This document shows positions 61,409 through 64,000 of a stretch of DNA of 64,000 nucleotides, piece after piece. The notes under the pieces were generated by a model. It was not told where the DNA came from. It searched no databases and saw nothing but the letters and a program-made list of their open reading frames with translations. Source of the stretch: Lactobacillus johnsonii. Lineage in GTDB: Bacteria > Bacillota > Bacilli > Lactobacillales > Lactobacillaceae. How positions within the stretch are numbered: position 1 is the first letter of the stretch; each line of letters begins with the position of its first letter. Location of the stretch: positions 248,001 through 312,000 of the forward strand of contig NZ_CP047409.1 in NCBI RefSeq assembly GCF_013487865.1. The letters are read 5' to 3'. Made by a program: the position numbers and the translations under genes.

Positions 61409-63007
61409 GTGAATAAGGGACACAAAATAAGTTTATTTTCAGCAATAATGCTAGCCCTTAATTCGTTGATTGGATCAGGATGGCTTTTTGGATCATGTTC
61501 AGCAGCAAAAATTGCCGGCCCAGCGGCTATCTTATCTTGGATAATCGGTGCAGTTATTATTATTGCAATTGCCTTAACCTATGTTGAACTAGGAACTATG
61601 TTTCCTGAAAGTGGGGGAATGAGTAAATATGCTCAATATAGCCATGGGCACATGCTTGGTTTTATCGCTGCTTGGGCAAATTGGATTTCGCTGGTAACCT
61701 TGGTGCCAATGGAGGCAGTTGCGGCTGTTCAATACATGAGTTCTTGGCCATGGAAGTGGGCAAACTGGACACATCACTTTATGCAAGACGGAAATATAAC
61801 TACACCGGGGCTATTATTGGTATTTGTGTTCATGATTATTTTTACTTTAATTAATTTCTGGTCAATTAAAATCATGACCCACTTTACTAATTTGATCTCT
61901 GTTTTTAAAGTACTCTTGCCTACGATAACAATCATTATGCTGTTTGCATCTAGTTTTCATCCCGCTAACTTTGGTCACGATGTAAAAACATTTATGCCTT
62001 ATGGAAGTAGAGCAATTTTTGAAGCAGCTTCTGGTGCTGGTATCATCATGTCTTATGACGCATTTCAGACAGTAATTAATATTGGTGGTGAATTAAAGAA
62101 TCCGCGAAAGAATATTATTCGTGGAGTTTTAATTTCCATGTTTGTGACGGCTGCAATTTATATTTTGCTTCAAGTAACCTTTATTGGAGCGGTTGATCCA
62201 GCAATGCTTGCTAAGAAATCCTGGCATGGAATTAATTTTGCGTCCCCATTTGCAGATATTGCAATCCTTTTAGGAATTAATTGGCTTGTGATTTTACTTT
62301 ATATGGATGCTTTTGTTTCACCTTTTGGTACTGGAGTAGCTTTTGTCGCAACTGCATCAAGAGCTCTGGCTGCAATGACGTACACAAAACACTTACCAGC
62401 TTGGTTAGGGAGACTTAATAGACGCTATCTCGTGCCTCGTTTTGCGATGATTGCGGATTTGATTTTAGCGATGATTTTAGTAAGTGTCTTTAGAAACTGG
62501 AATTTACTTGCAACAGTAATTACTTGTGCAACTTTGATTGCTTATTTAACTGGTCCAGTTACTACTATTACTTTAAGAAAAATAGCACCGGATTTAGATA
62601 GACCATATAAACCTACATATATGCGTTGGTTTGCTCCTTTAACTTTTGTATTAACTAGCTTAGCTATTTATTGGACGATGTGGCCAACAACAATTCAAGT
62701 TATTTTGGTTATTCTTGTGGGAATCCCAATTTATTTCTATTACGAAGTTAAATATCAAAAGAAAGATTTTAAATCGCAGTTTAAGCATGCTGCTTGGCTT
62801 TTAGGGTATTTAGTATTTATTTCTATCATGTCTTATTGTGGTAGCGACGGCTTTGGTGGACAAAACTGGATTCAATATCCTTGGGATTTTTTATTGATTG
62901 CAATTGTTTCATTGCTGTTTTATAAAGTTGCAATTGATACAGGACTAGAAAAAGTTGATCCAGTGGCAATAAAAGTAAACGAAAAAATTAAGCTTAAGAA
63001 GGACTAG
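61409..63007 (+). CDS. APC-family amino acid permease
   Basis: 532 residues with about 12-14 membrane segments. SLIGSGWLFGSCSAAKIAGPAA is the substrate-binding start of helix 1 in APC permeases, and FESYDAF-like text appears as IIMSYDAFQTVINIGGELKNP in helix 6. Substrate is not determined. The start is GTG 61409; the overlapping ATG at 61407 runs directly into TGA. GAAGGGAT lies about 10 bases upstream. Confidence 0.85.
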   Translation: MNKGHKISLFSAIMLALNSLIGSGWLFGSCSAAKIAGPAAILSWIIGAVIIIAIALTYVELGTMFPESGGMSKYAQYSHGHMLGFIAAWANWISLVTLVPMEAVAAVQYMSSWPWKWANWTHHFMQDGNITTPGLLLVFVFMIIFTLINFWSIKIMTHFTNLISVFKVLLPTITIIMLFASSFHPANFGHDVKTFMPYGSRAIFEAASGAGIIMSYDAFQTVINIGGELKNPRKNIIRGVLISMFVTAAIYILLQVTFIGAVDPAMLAKKSWHGINFASPFADIAILLGINWLVILLYMDAFVSPFGTGVAFVATASRALAAMTYTKHLPAWLGRLNRRYLVPRFAMIADLILAMILVSVFRNWNLLATVITCATLIAYLTGPVTTITLRKIAPDLDRPYKPTYMRWFAPLTFVLTSLAIYWTMWPTTIQVILVILVGIPIYFYYEVKYQKKDFKSQFKHAAWLLGYLVFISIMSYCGSDGFGGQNWIQYPWDFLLIAIVSLLFYKVAIDTGLEKVDPVAIKVNEKIKLKKD

Positions 63008-63033
63008 AATTAAGTACACTAGTATAAATTAGC

Positions 63034-63062
63034 TTGAATTATAGTCAGAAAGGTGCTATCCT
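63034..63062 (+). promoter_or_regulatory. rpmE2 promoter
   Basis: -35 TTGAAT (63034-63039), 17-base spacer, extended -10 TGCTATCCT ending 63062. Confidence 0.5.
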
Positions 63063-63123
63063 TAACTAGTCGTAAAATAATCTATGATCTGAAATATTGA
63101 TCATGGCAAAGGAGTATTAAACA

Positions 63124-63375
63124 ATGAGAAAAGGGATTCATCCAGATTACCAAGAAGTTGTTTTCATGGACTCAGCAACTGGTGCTAAGTTCGTAGCTGG
63201 TTCTACTTTAAAACCAGAAGAAACAGTTGAATTCGAAGGTAAGACTTACCCATTAGTTCGTGTTGAAATTTCTTCAGATTCTCACCCATTCTACACTGGC
63301 AAGCAAAAGTTTGCACAAGCAGATGGTCGTATCGAAAAATTCAACAAGAAGTACGGTATGTCTTCAAAGAATTAA
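63124..63375 (+). CDS. rpmE2: 50S ribosomal protein L31 type B
   Basis: 83 residues, beginning [20 protein letters not shown] and ending [20 protein letters not shown] and a short tail. It lacks the CxxC zinc ligands of type A L31 and has the longer loop of type B, so it is the zinc-independent form. AAAGGAG lies before the ATG. Confidence 0.95.
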   Translation: MRKGIHPDYQEVVFMDSATGAKFVAGSTLKPEETVEFEGKTYPLVRVEISSDSHPFYTGKQKFAQADGRIEKFNKKYGMSSKN

Positions 63376-63393
63376 TAATTCTTGGTTTTTACC

Positions 63394-63427
63394 AAAAGAG
63401 CAGCCCACTTTGGACTGCTCTTTTTTT
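63394..63427 (+). terminator. Terminator after rpmE2
   Basis: AAAAGAGCAG pairs with CTGCTCTTTT across 11 bases, T run follows. Confidence 0.9.
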
Positions 63428-63537
63428 ATGCTTAACGTGGTATAATTCTTATTGATATGCATGGAGCCTTTTTCTTACTGAAATAAGTCAGTATAATAGG
63501 AGTACATGCAATTTTAGGTAGGAGTAATTTATTTATT

Positions 63538-64000
63538 ATGAAAATGCAACTTGCTGAGATCGCTAAAGCATTAAATAGTTCAGTTAATATGGGAGAAGAT
63601 AAGGTCATTACATCTGTTGTTTTTGACTCAAGAAAAGTAACTCCCAACTCTTTGTTTATTCCCTTAGATGGTGCAAGGGATGGACATGATTTTGTATCTA
63701 ATGCAATGGCAAACGGAGCAGAAGCAACTCTTTGGAAAAAAGGCCATGAGGGTATGCCTACTGATGTGCCAGTTATTGAAGTGGAAGATCCGCTAACTGC
63801 ACTTCAAAATTTAGCTAAATATTACTTAGGTAAAGTTAATCCAACTGTTGTTGGGATTACTGGATCTAATGGTAAAACTACAACTAAGGATATGGTTGCA
63901 GCTGTTTTATCAAAAAGATTTAACGTGCATAAGACACAGGCTAACTTTAATAACGAAATTGGGGTACCTGTAACTATTTTAGAGATGAAACCATCTACTG
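63538..64000 (+). CDS. murF: UDP-N-acetylmuramoyl-tripeptide:D-alanyl-D-alanine ligase, N-terminal part (cut by window end)
   Basis: At least 154 residues, open to the window end. The N-terminal domain (DSRKVTPNSLFIPLDGARDGH) and the ATP-binding loop VGITGSNGKTTTKDM are those of MurF, which adds D-Ala-D-Ala to the UDP-MurNAc-tripeptide. HKTQANFNNEIGVP is the following motif. GGAG is 13 bases before ATG 63538, a little far; a second ATG at 63544 is also possible. Confidence 0.92.
   Translation, partial: MKMQLAEIAKALNSSVNMGEDKVITSVVFDSRKVTPNSLFIPLDGARDGHDFVSNAMANGAEATLWKKGHEGMPTDVPVIEVEDPLTALQNLAKYYLGKVNPTVVGITGSNGKTTTKDMVAAVLSKRFNVHKTQANFNNEIGVPVTILEMKPST

Noticed and set aside
1-64000. CRISPR arrays, tRNA and rRNA genes, prophage structural genes
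   Set aside because: No regularly spaced repeats, cloverleaf-like or rRNA-like sequence, or phage structural proteins were recognised on reading.

Overview
The window is low-GC Firmicute DNA with lactobacilli-type gene content: a maltodextrin operon with maltose phosphorylase, an oxalate-degrading oxc/frc pair, a LacS-type permease with MelA and sucrose phosphorylase, and a C69 dipeptidase. The gene set fits the Lactobacillus gasseri/paragasseri/johnsonii group. The species is an inference; no rRNA or tRNA gene was seen to confirm it.

Layout. 1-14.5 kb: end of prs, then malR and a maltodextrin locus in two transcription units, each with the same 14-bp palindrome upstream of a CcpA-overlapped promoter. 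It holds an alpha-glucosidase, a GH13_20 amylase, maltose phosphorylase, beta-phosphoglucomutase, the MsmK/MalEFG importer and a second GH13_31 enzyme. 14.5-24.8 kb: housekeeping genes (HD phosphohydrolase, DUF1934, rpoE, pyrG, murA, riboswitch-controlled xpt-pbuX, guaA). 24.9-41.4 kb: an accessory, decaying region directly after guaA. It has a BcgI-like restriction-modification system whose specificity gene carries a tandem-repeat spacer and an IS3-family insertion, a recombinase relic, two TetR regulators, a Fic protein, an AbrB-like antitoxin beside a truncated Doc toxin, a broken acetyltransferase, a tiny cysteine-rich protein, a second IS, and two copies of a type I toxin-antitoxin module of the TxpA/BsrG (holin-like) kind. 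41.5-46.2 kb: oxalate catabolism with a divergent AEC carrier. 46.2-50.3 kb: small hypotheticals, a repeat-built lipoprotein, a nitroreductase and PepD. 50.3-57 kb: AraC regulator, LacS-like permease, alpha-galactosidase and sucrose phosphorylase (raffinose-family sugars). 57-64 kb: glyA, a TrpXYZ-like ABC importer behind a leader peptide with tandem terminators, an APC permease, rpmE2 and the start of murF.

The sugar regions work as units. Maltodextrins enter by MalEFG-MsmK, are trimmed by GH13 enzymes, split by maltose phosphorylase into glucose and beta-glucose-1-phosphate, and the latter is converted by PgmB. Raffinose or melibiose enters by the LacS-type carrier, is cut by MelA, and the released sucrose is phosphorolysed by GtfA.

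The most promising items are the leader-peptide attenuator before the TrpXYZ-like operon (58.4-58.65 kb), the 24-bp repeat spacer in the specificity subunit (27.56-27.63 kb) with an IS whose precise removal restores the frame, the duplicated type I toxin-antitoxin cassettes (32.1 and 36.9 kb), a metallothionein-like small protein (39.2 kb), and a MurA with Asp in place of the fosfomycin-target Cys.
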